64,000 nt of DNA, taken from Candidatus Villigracilaceae bacterium (GTDB taxonomy: Bacteria > Chloroflexota > Anaerolineae > Anaerolineales > Villigracilaceae). The translations under genes were made by a program, and so were the position numbers. The notes under the pieces are model-generated. The model did not search any database, was not told the DNA's origin, and saw nothing but the letters and a program-made list of their open reading frames with translations. Where the stretch lies: the NCBI GenBank assembly GCA_026645935.1, contig JAPKMP010000002.1:1-64000 (forward strand), read 5' to 3'. Shown here one piece after another: positions 35,155 through 43,143 of the stretch. Positions within the stretch are counted from its first letter, which is position 1. Every line of letters starts with the position of its first letter.

Positions 35155-36543
35155 TTAAATGTGTATCGGCGTTCCCTCAGCGCCGTGAGCGGCTTCCATC
35201 AAAACTTCGCTCAAGGTCGGGTGCGCATGCACGTTGCGCGCGATCTCGTGCGGGGTCAATTCCATCATGCGCGCGAGAGTCAGCTCGGGGAGTAACTCGG
35301 TCACTTCAGGACCGATCATGTGCGCGCCCAAAATCTCGCCGTATTTTTCATCCACGACCAGTTTGACGAAACCGGCGTAATCGCCCATTCCCAGCGCCTT
35401 TCCGTTCGGTTGGAAGGGGAAACGCCCGATCTTGACGCTGTGACCTTTCTCCCTTGCCTGCGCTTCGGTGTACCCGAACGAAGCCACCTGCGGGTGACAA
35501 TACGTGGCGCGCGGCATCATGTCGTAATCGAGCGTGATCGTTTCCACGCCTGCGATGTTTTCGGCGCAAATGATTCCCATCGCCGAGCCGACGTGCGCCA
35601 GCATGAGTTTGCCGGTCACATCGCCGATCGCCCAAATGCCAGGGACGTTGGTCTGCATCTTTTCATCGATCTCGATGAACCCGCGCGGATCCACTTTGAC
35701 ACCCGCCGCCTCGAGACCCAGCCCCTTGCTGTTCGGCGTGAAGGAGGTTGCGACCAACACCTGATCCACTTCGAGGGTCTCATCCGGTAATTTGACTTTC
35801 ACCCCTTTGCCCGCAACAGCGATGCTTTCGAACTTAACGTTCGTCTTGATCTTGATCCCCGCCCTGGTCAGTTCCTTCGTCAATTCCTTGCTGACTTCTT
35901 CATCTTCCCTCGGCAGGATGCGCGGAAGCAGTTCGATGATGGTCACATCCACACCGTAGGAATTCCAGATCGTCGCGAACTCCGTTCCAATCGAACCGCC
36001 GCCCACGATCACCGCCGAATTGGGGAGCGATTCCTGCATGATGGCTTCCACGTAGGTGAGGATCTTTTTGCCGTCCACGGTCACGCCGGGTAGTCGAGCC
36101 GCGCTCGCGCCGGTGGCAACGATGATGTTCTTCGCTTTGAGTTCTATCGTCTTGCCGTCGTTTCCCGCCACGGAGACCGTGTCTTTCGATTTGAACGTCG
36201 CCGCGCCCATGAACACGGCGATGTTGTTCTTCTTCATCAAAAAACCGACGCCCTTGACGAGCCGGTCCGAATTCGAGCGCGAACGTTTGAAGGCGATGCC
36301 ATAATCCAGTTTCAGGTTATCGAACGAGAATCCGAAATCCTTTGCCCGGTGACGCAGGGTATGCGCCACCTCCGCATTCTTGAGCAGGGATTTCGAGGGG
36401 ATGCAGCCAATGTTCAAACAAACGCCGCCCAGCCATTGCTTGTCCACGATGGCGACCTTTTGCTTCAACTGCGCGGCGCGGATCGCAGCAACATAACCGC
36501 CGGGTCCTGCGCCGATGACAACCACATCGAAATTTTCAGCCAT
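35155..36543 (-). CDS. lpdA: Dihydrolipoyl dehydrogenase (E3)
   Basis: 462 residues. FAD motif VVVIGAGPGGYVAAIRAAQL, redox-active disulfide GGVCLNIGCIPSKS with Cys42 and Cys47, NAD-binding VIVGGGSIGTEFATIW, second FAD motif GIWAIGDVTG, and the C-terminal His-Glu pair in HAHPTLSEVLMEA. It reoxidises lipoamide in the 2-oxoacid dehydrogenase complex, whose E1 and E2 lie 1.6 kb upstream on the same strand. AGGAG precedes the ATG and a TATAAT lies about 35 bases before it. Confidence 0.96.
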   Translation of the reverse strand: MAENFDVVVIGAGPGGYVAAIRAAQLKQKVAIVDKQWLGGVCLNIGCIPSKSLLKNAEVAHTLRHRAKDFGFSFDNLKLDYGIAFKRSRSNSDRLVKGVGFLMKKNNIAVFMGAATFKSKDTVSVAGNDGKTIELKAKNIIVATGASAARLPGVTVDGKKILTYVEAIMQESLPNSAVIVGGGSIGTEFATIWNSYGVDVTIIELLPRILPREDEEVSKELTKELTRAGIKIKTNVKFESIAVAGKGVKVKLPDETLEVDQVLVATSFTPNSKGLGLEAAGVKVDPRGFIEIDEKMQTNVPGIWAIGDVTGKLMLAHVGSAMGIICAENIAGVETITLDYDMMPRATYCHPQVASFGYTEAQAREKGHSVKIGRFPFQPNGKALGMGDYAGFVKLVVDEKYGEILGAHMIGPEVTELLPELTLARMMELTPHEIARNVHAHPTLSEVLMEAAHGAEGTPIHI

Positions 36544-36608
36544 TGAGGGGAATCTCCTGAATTTAAAAAGATTAAAGGCGATTATACCCTTAACCTTTTT
36601 GGTTATTC

Positions 36609-36636
36609 GTAGAACAAGTCCATGGGCTTGTTCTAC
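36609..36636. repeat. 28-bp palindrome overlapping the dienelactone hydrolase stop
   Basis: GTAGAACAAGTCCA and TGGGCTTGTTCTAC, 13 of 14 pairs. The minus-strand TAG at 36633-36635 lies within it. Confidence 0.88.
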
Positions 36637-37289
36637 AGTGAGGCTTTCATGAACTCAAACGTCCGCACCCATGCCAACTTGGCGGCAGCGGAGTCGTATT
36701 CGGGGCGGTCCTCTTCCACGAACCAATGGGCAGTTTTCGGGTAGATATGAAGCGTCGGGTCAATACCGGCATTCTTCATTGCCTGTTCCATCCCGCGGAC
36801 GTTGTCCAGCGATTCCCATTCATCCGTTTCTGCGTAATGTCCCAAAACCTTTCCTTTCATTGTACTGAAATCCACGTCTCCGGTGCCGTAGAATAAAACA
36901 ATGGCAGAGATATTGGGGTCGCTTTCTGCCATCACCAAAGACCACCAGGTGCCCATTGAGAAACCGATCACGCCAATCTTGTTTTTCGTCAGCGAGACAA
37001 GATGCTCCTTCGCGGCTCTGACGATATCACCTATCAATTCAGGATTTGTCCCCTCTGTTAAACCTTGTAACTCTTTGGCTTCATCAATTGTCTTTGCAAC
37101 GCGACCGTCGTAGTAATCAGGCGCGAGGGCTGTATATCCATGTTCCGCAAGTTGATCACAAACCTCTTTGAAAAAGGGTTTTAATCCCCACCACGAAGGC
37201 AACACCAATACGCCCTGCCCACCATTGGAAGGGGAGGCGAGATACGCATTAACCGACCTGTCGTTAACTCTTAATTGAATGGTGGACAT
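36633..37289 (-). CDS. Dienelactone hydrolase family protein
   Basis: 218 residues of alpha/beta fold. The nucleophile elbow is GVIGFSMGTWW with Ser111 (true dienelactone hydrolases have Cys), Asp156 is in HYAETDEWES, and His188 in KTAHWFVEED. The substrate is unknown. AAGGAG is upstream of the ATG. It lies between E3 and the methyltransferase but has no clear link to the dehydrogenase complex. Confidence 0.87.
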   Translation of the reverse strand: MSTIQLRVNDRSVNAYLASPSNGGQGVLVLPSWWGLKPFFKEVCDQLAEHGYTALAPDYYDGRVAKTIDEAKELQGLTEGTNPELIGDIVRAAKEHLVSLTKNKIGVIGFSMGTWWSLVMAESDPNISAIVLFYGTGDVDFSTMKGKVLGHYAETDEWESLDNVRGMEQAMKNAGIDPTLHIYPKTAHWFVEEDRPEYDSAAAKLAWVRTFEFMKASL

Positions 37290-37339
37290 GGCAATCTCCT
37301 TTTCGTCATTGTAAGTACATTTGTTCTAATTTGCAAGCA

Positions 37340-37365
37340 AAAGAAAAGGCGACGAAAGCCGCCTT
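37340..37365 (-). terminator. Intrinsic terminator, minus strand
   Basis: AAGGCG / CGCCTT stem with an 8-base loop, followed on the minus strand by TTCTTTT. It ends the E1-E2-small-gene transcript before the dienelactone hydrolase. Confidence 0.75.
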
Positions 37366-37371
37366 GGGGAT

Positions 37372-37848
37372 CTAAAACCACCGCCTCACCCTGGACTTGT
37401 AGCCGGCATATTCCCCTTTGAATTTTTTCTCCAGGTAGGCTTCTTCCTTCTCGATGACCAGCCGACTCATGGTCGTGGCAAAAAACGGCGCGGCGACCAA
37501 TCCCCACAGCGTCCCATACGCAAGCGGAAATCCGATGACCATCAGCACAAAACCAAGATAGATCGGATTGCGCGTGAAGCGGTAAATACCGTCGGTCACC
37601 AGCGCCTTGACCGAACCATGCGGGTCGAGGGTTGTATGCGCTTTGCGGAATTCGATAAACGCGCCCACACCGAAAAGAAAGCCGATAAAGGTGAGTCCCA
37701 ATCCGCCGTTCTTCATGGTCTGCGACATGCCTGCCAAAGCGGGGATGAATTGTCCCAGCAGCAATGCGACGATAATGTAGAAGATCGCCACGATGGGTGG
37801 ATGAATGTATTTATTTATGGCGGGACTATCTTTTTGTTTTTCGCTCAT
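37372..37848 (-). CDS. Isoprenylcysteine carboxyl methyltransferase-like membrane protein
   Basis: 158 residues with four transmembrane helices. The C-terminal half carries the family motif GIYRFTRNPIYLGFVLMVIG, then a last helix and EKEEAYLEKKFKGEYAGYKSRVRRW, which is the signature end of PEMT/ICMT methyltransferases. They methylate small or lipid substrates with SAM; the real substrate here is unknown. The start overlaps the upstream gene by 4 bases. Confidence 0.85.
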   Translation of the reverse strand: MSEKQKDSPAINKYIHPPIVAIFYIIVALLLGQFIPALAGMSQTMKNGGLGLTFIGFLFGVGAFIEFRKAHTTLDPHGSVKALVTDGIYRFTRNPIYLGFVLMVIGFPLAYGTLWGLVAAPFFATTMSRLVIEKEEAYLEKKFKGEYAGYKSRVRRWF

Positions 37849-38171
37849 TCACTTTCCTCGGTTTCGAGCCGGGCTTTCAGCGGAGGCATGTGCCAGAACC
37901 ATTCCATCCAATCCGCGTAGGGGACGTCCTTTTGTTTGGTATATGCCCAAATGTCGGCTTTGAGGCGGTGACGGTCCCACCACTCGCTTCTTCGAATAAA
38001 TTGCAGTTTTCCAGACCACAGGATCGTACCGCGGGGGTTGAAAATGGTAAGCTGCCAGCCGTCGCGGAGAGGGAAGAACTTATCTGAGCCGTCCGGCTGG
38101 AAGAAAAACTCGATCCGCCCCTCCCAACCCTGCTCCCAATATGCCATCAATTCGCCGTTGTAACTTTTCAC
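37845..38171 (-). CDS. Hypothetical 108-residue protein
   Basis: A small soluble protein rich in Trp (WEQGWEGRIEFFF and RRSEWWDRHRLK) with an antiparallel beta pattern. Its end overlaps the methyltransferase start by 4 bases and it begins 26 bases after E2. I do not recognise a family. Confidence 0.5.
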   Translation of the reverse strand: MKSYNGELMAYWEQGWEGRIEFFFQPDGSDKFFPLRDGWQLTIFNPRGTILWSGKLQFIRRSEWWDRHRLKADIWAYTKQKDVPYADWMEWFWHMPPLKARLETEESE

Positions 38172-38196
38172 TTGAAACCTGATTCTCGCAGCTTTA

Positions 38197-39420
38197 TTAT
38201 GCCCAATTCTCCAACGTCGCTTTGACCTTCGCCAAAAACCAATCTGCAGATGCGCCGTCGAGAATGCGGTGATCGAAGACGAAAGACAGATAGACCATCG
38301 GGCGAATCGCGATTGCTTCGTCTATAACAATAACACGTTTCTGCATCGCGCCGACTCCGAGGATACCCGCCTGCGGCTGGTTGATGACGGGGAAGGCGAA
38401 GAGCGATCCACTCACGCCGTGGTTGGTCAACGTGAACGTGCCGCCTTTGACCTCATCCGGTTGGAGTTTTTTGTTTCGTGAGCGTGTAGACAAATCATTG
38501 ACTGACCGAGCCATCGCCAGCAAAGATAAATTGTCGGCATTCTTGATGACAGGCACGATCAAGCCTTCCTCGCCAAGGGATACCGCCATACCCAAATTGA
38601 TATTTTTATGGATCAGCAGACCTTCATCCGTCCATGATGAGTTGGTTTGCGGGTACGCCTTCAGTCCCGCCACGATCGCCATCATGAAATACGCCGTGAA
38701 AGTGAGATTAACTCCATCACGTTCAAATGCCGCCTTGTTTGCGGCGCGGTGCTTGGCAACCCTGCTCATATCCGCTTCCATTACCGTCAGCACATGCGGC
38801 GACGTGTGCTTGGACTCGACCATGTGCGCTGCGATCTGCCTGCGGATGGTGGAGTGCTTAATGAGAGTTCCAGGTTGCATGTTGGCAGGCTGGAGATTCG
38901 CCGCTTGTGGAACTCGACCTCCAACCTTCGACTTGTGACCTTCAACATAAGACAGCACATCATTCTTCGTGATCCGCCCGTTCAGCCCGGTGCCGCTGAC
39001 CTGGGACAAGTCCACGCCATGCTCGGCGGCGATCTTTGCAACGACGGGGGAGATGAAACCAAGGTCGCGATTGGAAACTGGGGACTGGATATTGTTAACT
39101 GGTAATTGCGGCGCAGGGACAGCGCTTGTCACTGTTGGCTGTTGACTGCTCACTGATGACCGCCCACTGTCAACCGATTCTCCAGGCTGACCAATGATTG
39201 CGAGCAATTCTCCCACCTTCGCTGCAATCCCTTCTTGTGTGATGATTTTCAAAATTGTTCCCGTTGCAGGGGCGGGAATTTCCGTATCCACCTTGTCGGT
39301 GTTCACTTCGAGCAGCGGCTCCAACTCCTTGATCGAGTCACCTTCCTGCTTGAGCCATTTTGTGACCGTCACTTCATCCACGCCTTCGCCGAGTCTTGGA
39401 ACTAAAACTTTTGTCGCCAT
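38197..39420 (-). CDS. 2-oxoacid dehydrogenase E2 (dihydrolipoamide acyltransferase)
   Basis: 407 residues. The single lipoyl domain has Lys43 in EVNTDKVDTEIP, the peripheral-subunit-binding domain is at about 122-160 (ISPVVAKIAAEHGVDL), and the acyltransferase core ends with FVFDHRILDGASADWFL, whose His is catalytic. The linkers before and after the binding domain (residues about 84-120 and 161-187) are repeat-derived. It carries acyl groups from E1 to CoA. It follows E1 by 77 bases. Acetyl versus branched-chain specificity cannot be read. Confidence 0.94.
   Translation of the reverse strand: MATKVLVPRLGEGVDEVTVTKWLKQEGDSIKELEPLLEVNTDKVDTEIPAPATGTILKIITQEGIAAKVGELLAIIGQPGESVDSGRSSVSSQQPTVTSAVPAPQLPVNNIQSPVSNRDLGFISPVVAKIAAEHGVDLSQVSGTGLNGRITKNDVLSYVEGHKSKVGGRVPQAANLQPANMQPGTLIKHSTIRRQIAAHMVESKHTSPHVLTVMEADMSRVAKHRAANKAAFERDGVNLTFTAYFMMAIVAGLKAYPQTNSSWTDEGLLIHKNINLGMAVSLGEEGLIVPVIKNADNLSLLAMARSVNDLSTRSRNKKLQPDEVKGGTFTLTNHGVSGSLFAFPVINQPQAGILGVGAMQKRVIVIDEAIAIRPMVYLSFVFDHRILDGASADWFLAKVKATLENWA
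39067..39175. repeat. Dispersed direct-repeat tracts inside the E2 linker
   Basis: Runs such as AACAGTGACAAGC and CCAGTTAACAATATCCAG, imperfect relatives of common dispersed AACAGT/CAGT elements, are read in frame as an SSVSSQQPTVTS / LPVNNIQSPVSN type linker. Confidence 0.5.
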
Positions 39421-39434
39421 GATTTCCTCTTTTT

Positions 39435-39498
39435 ACCACAAAGGGTCACGAAGAAACACAAAGGAAAACCTTTGTGACCCTTTGTGCTCCTTTGTGGT
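39435..39498. repeat. Nested inverted repeat between E1 and E2
   Basis: Outer arms ACCACAAAGG / CCTTTGTGGT and inner arms CACAAAGG (39457-39464) / CCTTTGTG (39469-39476). The right outer arm reaches the first base of the E1 TAA stop (39498-39500). It lies in the E1-E2 gap and may affect mRNA processing or relative expression. Confidence 0.75.
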
Positions 39499-41909
39499 TA
39501 ATTGAATTTGGGATATGCAACACGATCAACTTCGTGCATGATCTCATATACCGCATCGAACACCGTTTCAGGATTCGGTTTTGACCAGTAATCTCCATCG
39601 CTTCCATACGCGGGACGATGCGCTTTGGCAGATAAAGTTCGGGCGGGCGAATCCAAATGGAAATACCCGCCCTGCCTCTCGATGACTTCCTGCATCATGA
39701 ACGCAGATGTGCCGCCTGGGACATCCTCATCCACGAACAGAATGCGGTTCGTCTTTTTAAGCGACTCGACGATCTTTCCGTGAATATCAAATGGCATCAG
39801 CGATTGAACGTCGATCACTTCCACATCAATGCCGACCTTGCTCAGTTTATCTGCGGCATCCATTACCACGCGGCAACACGCGCCGTAGGTGACGATGGTC
39901 ACGTCCCTGCCTTCGCGGATGATCTCAGGCACACCGAGCGGCAGGGTGATTTCGCCGATGTTATCGGGCAGGCGTTCCTTCACACGATAGCCGTTCAACA
40001 CTTCGATGACAATTGCAGGCTCATCAGATTTCAACAACGTGTTGTAAAAACCAGCGGCGCGGGTCATATCGCGTGGAACCAGAACATACATGCCACGCAC
40101 GAGATTCAAAATTCCAGAGATCAACGAACCCGCGTGCCAGACGCCTTCGAGTCTATGCCCGCGCGTGCGAACGATCACAGGCGCTTTCTGTCCGCCAGCC
40201 GTGCGCCAGTGGAGAGTCGCCAGGTCATCAGACATGACTTGCAACGCGTACAACACGTAATCAAGATATTGAATCTCTGCAATGGGTCTCAGCCCGCGCA
40301 TCGCCATGCCAATCGCCTGCCCCAAAATTGTCGCTTCGCGAATGCCCGTATCCGTCACACGGAACTCGCCGTATTTTTCCTGCATCCCTTTGAAACCCTG
40401 GTTCACATCGCCAAGTTTTCCAACATCTTCACCGAACGCAATCAATCGCGACTCACGCGCCAGCGCGGCATCGAACGCGGCATTGACCACTTCAAAGCCA
40501 AACATCGTCGGCGATGAATCCGAATACGCGGGCTTTACTTCCTCCACTTTCATCGCCGTGCCCGAATACAAATGCGAACCGTATCGCTCCAGGTTCAATG
40601 TATCGTTCTCGCGCTTCCATTGGATGAGAATTTGCTTCGAGGGATTCGACTCGTCCCGGAGGATTCTCAGCGCTTCATGCGCGATCGTGTGGATGTCGCG
40701 CCTCGTATACGACGGGAGAGTGGACAGCCGGTCCCTCAACATTCTCAACTCTGACGCTTTGGACGATGAGCCAGCGATCTCTTCGAGCATGTCCATCACC
40801 TGGTTGCGCTCGTCGCTAATGGGAGAGAGATACGCGTCCCACGCGGCTTTGCGGAATCCTTCTACAGCCTCGTAGTCTGCCTTTTCCGCTGAATCAAGCT
40901 CGGGCGCGGAAATGAGGCGCTGGGCAATTATCCATTCGCGCATCTTTTTGAGTCCGTCGAATTCCTCTTCCCATTTGAGTCGCTCAGGAGATTTGTATCG
41001 CTCGTGACTCCCCGATGTGGAATGACCCTGCGGCTGGGTCACGTCAATGACATGGACCAGCGCGGGGATGTGATGCTCGCGCGCGATCTCGGCTGCGGTT
41101 TGATAAGTTTCCAGCAGGGCTGGATAATCCCATGCGCGGACGGTGTAAAGGTCGAAGCCGTGCATACATTCTTCATCGGGGCAGGGGTCGCGTTGAAACC
41201 CGCTCATGATGGCGCCAATGTTTTCCTTGACCATCTGGAATTGATTGGGAACCGAGATGCCGTAGCCGTCGTCGTAGATGGTGATGACAGCGGGCGCTTT
41301 GAGCACGCCAATGGCGTTGACCGATTCCCAGAATAAACCTTCCGCTGTGGACGCGTTGCCGATGGTGGCGAAGGTCACTTCGCTGCCGTTGTTTGAAAAA
41401 TCCTTTTCGCCTTGCAGCTCTTTGAGTTTGCGGTACACGACCGATGCGTAGGCTAGCCCAACCGCCCTTGGCATTTGCGCTCCCGTCGGCGAAACATCGG
41501 ACGTGGTGTTGTACATCTGCGTTTGCGGACGCCACGAGCCATTTGGATATAAAAGCCGCGTGGCAAAGTGCGCGTTCATTTGCCGTCCGCCGCTGTGCGG
41601 ATCATAGGTGGTATCGGCATGCGCATACAACTGCGCAAAAAATTCCTGGATGCTCATCACGCCAAGCATGAACATCCAGGTCTGGTCGCGGTAATATCCC
41701 GAGCGCCAGTCGCCTTTTTGGAAGGCGCGGGCGATGGCGAGTTGGGCGATCTCTTTTCCGTCGCCAAATATGCCGAACTTTGCCTTGCCGCTCAATACTT
41801 CTCTTCTACCGATAAGCGAAGCCTGCCTGCTTTGATAAGCCAGGCGGTAATCCTTGATGATCTCTTCTTTCTTGAGGGGAAGCACTACAGATGCCTTTTT
41901 CCTTGGCAT
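39498..41909 (-). CDS. 2-oxoacid dehydrogenase E1, fused alpha and beta subunits
   Basis: 803 residues. The N-terminal half (about 1-450) is E1 alpha with the thiamine-binding GNASTAEGLFWESVNAIG and DDGYGISVP. The C-terminal half (about 470-803) is E1 beta with FGEDVGKLGDVNQGF, EIQYLDY and DEDVPGGTSAFM. Alpha and beta are usually separate genes; the fusion is uninterrupted and known in some bacteria. It decarboxylates a 2-oxoacid (pyruvate or branched-chain). AGGAG and a TATAAT precede the ATG. Divergent from the aminotransferase gene. Confidence 0.93.
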   Translation of the reverse strand: MPRKKASVVLPLKKEEIIKDYRLAYQSRQASLIGRREVLSGKAKFGIFGDGKEIAQLAIARAFQKGDWRSGYYRDQTWMFMLGVMSIQEFFAQLYAHADTTYDPHSGGRQMNAHFATRLLYPNGSWRPQTQMYNTTSDVSPTGAQMPRAVGLAYASVVYRKLKELQGEKDFSNNGSEVTFATIGNASTAEGLFWESVNAIGVLKAPAVITIYDDGYGISVPNQFQMVKENIGAIMSGFQRDPCPDEECMHGFDLYTVRAWDYPALLETYQTAAEIAREHHIPALVHVIDVTQPQGHSTSGSHERYKSPERLKWEEEFDGLKKMREWIIAQRLISAPELDSAEKADYEAVEGFRKAAWDAYLSPISDERNQVMDMLEEIAGSSSKASELRMLRDRLSTLPSYTRRDIHTIAHEALRILRDESNPSKQILIQWKRENDTLNLERYGSHLYSGTAMKVEEVKPAYSDSSPTMFGFEVVNAAFDAALARESRLIAFGEDVGKLGDVNQGFKGMQEKYGEFRVTDTGIREATILGQAIGMAMRGLRPIAEIQYLDYVLYALQVMSDDLATLHWRTAGGQKAPVIVRTRGHRLEGVWHAGSLISGILNLVRGMYVLVPRDMTRAAGFYNTLLKSDEPAIVIEVLNGYRVKERLPDNIGEITLPLGVPEIIREGRDVTIVTYGACCRVVMDAADKLSKVGIDVEVIDVQSLMPFDIHGKIVESLKKTNRILFVDEDVPGGTSAFMMQEVIERQGGYFHLDSPARTLSAKAHRPAYGSDGDYWSKPNPETVFDAVYEIMHEVDRVAYPKFN

Positions 41910-41950
41910 GCACTCTCTCCTGGGCAGGTAATGAAAGGGATTATAACGGA

Positions 41951-41956
41951 TATACT
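41951..41956 (+). promoter_or_regulatory. -10 box of a leaderless aminotransferase transcript
   Basis: TATACT ends 6 bases before the ATG at 41963. An ATG at 41957 follows at once but would sit inside the promoter. Confidence 0.5.
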
Positions 41957-41962
41957 ATGACC

Positions 41963-43099
41963 ATGTCATCCACCCTACAGACCGCACAAATTAACCTCCC
42001 AAAAGATTTCATCGATCTCGGCAGGGGCGATCCGGGGCTGGATTTACTGCCGCTTGGGCTGTTGCGCGACGCCGCGGCGCATCGGTTGAACCATAGCGAT
42101 AATGAAATCCTGCAATATGGCGCAGAGCGGGGCGACGGCTACTTCCGCGACGCGCTGGCGAAGTTTTTATCCATCCGTTATGGATTTTCCGTTTCGCGCG
42201 ATGACCTTTTTGTCACTTCGGGTATTTCCGCAGGGCTGGATCTGCTTTGTACTCTCCTGACCAAACCGGGCGATACGATTCTTGTTGAAGAACCTTCGTA
42301 TTTCCTGGCTTTGCAGATCTTTGCCGATCACGGATTGAACGTCGTTTCGATCAACACAGATGAATCCGGATTGGTTGTCGAAGATTTGATCCGCGCCTTG
42401 AAAGAATCCCGTCCCAAATTCCTTTATGTCATTCCCACATTCCAAAATCCAAGCGGACATACCCTTTCGCAGGAACGGCGTGACGAAATCGTGAACCTTG
42501 CAAAGAAACATGGTTTCCTGATCCTTGCCGATGAGGTCTATCACTTATTGAGTTATACCCAAACGCCGCCTGTATCCTTTGGTACATATATCGATTCAGA
42601 ACACGTTGTATCGCTCGGATCATTTTCAAAAATACTTGCTCCAGGTTTGAGACTCGGCTGGCTTCACGCCCACCCGGCGTTGATTCAACGACTCTCCACG
42701 TGTGGCTTGCTAAACAGCGGAGGCGGGATGAATCCCTTCACATCTGCCGTCGTTCGCAGTCTCATCGAAAAAGGGGATTTGGATAAAAACATCGCGCATC
42801 TGATTGATATGTACAGCAAGCGGATGCAGTCGACAGAACGATCCTTGAGGACCCATCTCCGCGCTGCTGAATTTTCCACCCCGCATGGTGGATATTTTTT
42901 CTGGGTGCGCCTGCCTGGAATAAATGCCGGTGAATTAAGGGAGAAAGCCCAGGAGTATCGGGTCGGCTTGCGGCAGGGGCTGCTTTTCTCCAGCCAGAAT
43001 GGGTTGAGCGATTTTTTCCGCTTGAGCATTTCCTTTTACGATGTGAACGAAATCGAGCAAGGGATAATGAGATTGAAGAAGTGTATTGACGAAAAATAA
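41963..43099 (+). CDS. MocR/LysN-like PLP-dependent aminotransferase
   Basis: About 378 residues without a GntR domain. It begins with PKDFIDLGRGDPGLDLLPLGLL, the start of the aminoadipate-type family, and has IPTFQNPSG, LADEVYHLL and the Schiff-base Lys in SLGSFSKILAPGLRLGW. It transfers amino groups between 2-aminoadipate or similar amino acids and 2-oxoglutarate. The 41963 ATG is chosen from the -10 distance. It is convergent with the iron-sulfur gene, and a palindrome overlaps its stop. Confidence 0.88.
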   Translation: MSSTLQTAQINLPKDFIDLGRGDPGLDLLPLGLLRDAAAHRLNHSDNEILQYGAERGDGYFRDALAKFLSIRYGFSVSRDDLFVTSGISAGLDLLCTLLTKPGDTILVEEPSYFLALQIFADHGLNVVSINTDESGLVVEDLIRALKESRPKFLYVIPTFQNPSGHTLSQERRDEIVNLAKKHGFLILADEVYHLLSYTQTPPVSFGTYIDSEHVVSLGSFSKILAPGLRLGWLHAHPALIQRLSTCGLLNSGGGMNPFTSAVVRSLIEKGDLDKNIAHLIDMYSKRMQSTERSLRTHLRAAEFSTPHGGYFFWVRLPGINAGELREKAQEYRVGLRQGLLFSSQNGLSDFFRLSISFYDVNEIEQGIMRLKKCIDEK

Positions 43100-43127
43100 A
43101 TGGCGGACATTTCTGTCCGCCATTTAT
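43096..43127. terminator. 14-bp palindrome overlapping the aminotransferase stop, bidirectional
   Basis: ATAAATGGCGGACA, 4-base loop, TGTCCGCCATTTAT. The TAA (43097-43099) is inside the left arm. It separates convergent genes and probably ends both transcripts. Confidence 0.8.
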
Positions 43128-43143
43128 CACTCTTCACTGTTTA

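Noticed and set aside
39498-41909. E1 fusion as an assembly error joining alpha and beta genes
   Set aside because: The junction is in frame, and the linker is plausible; such fusions exist in known bacteria.
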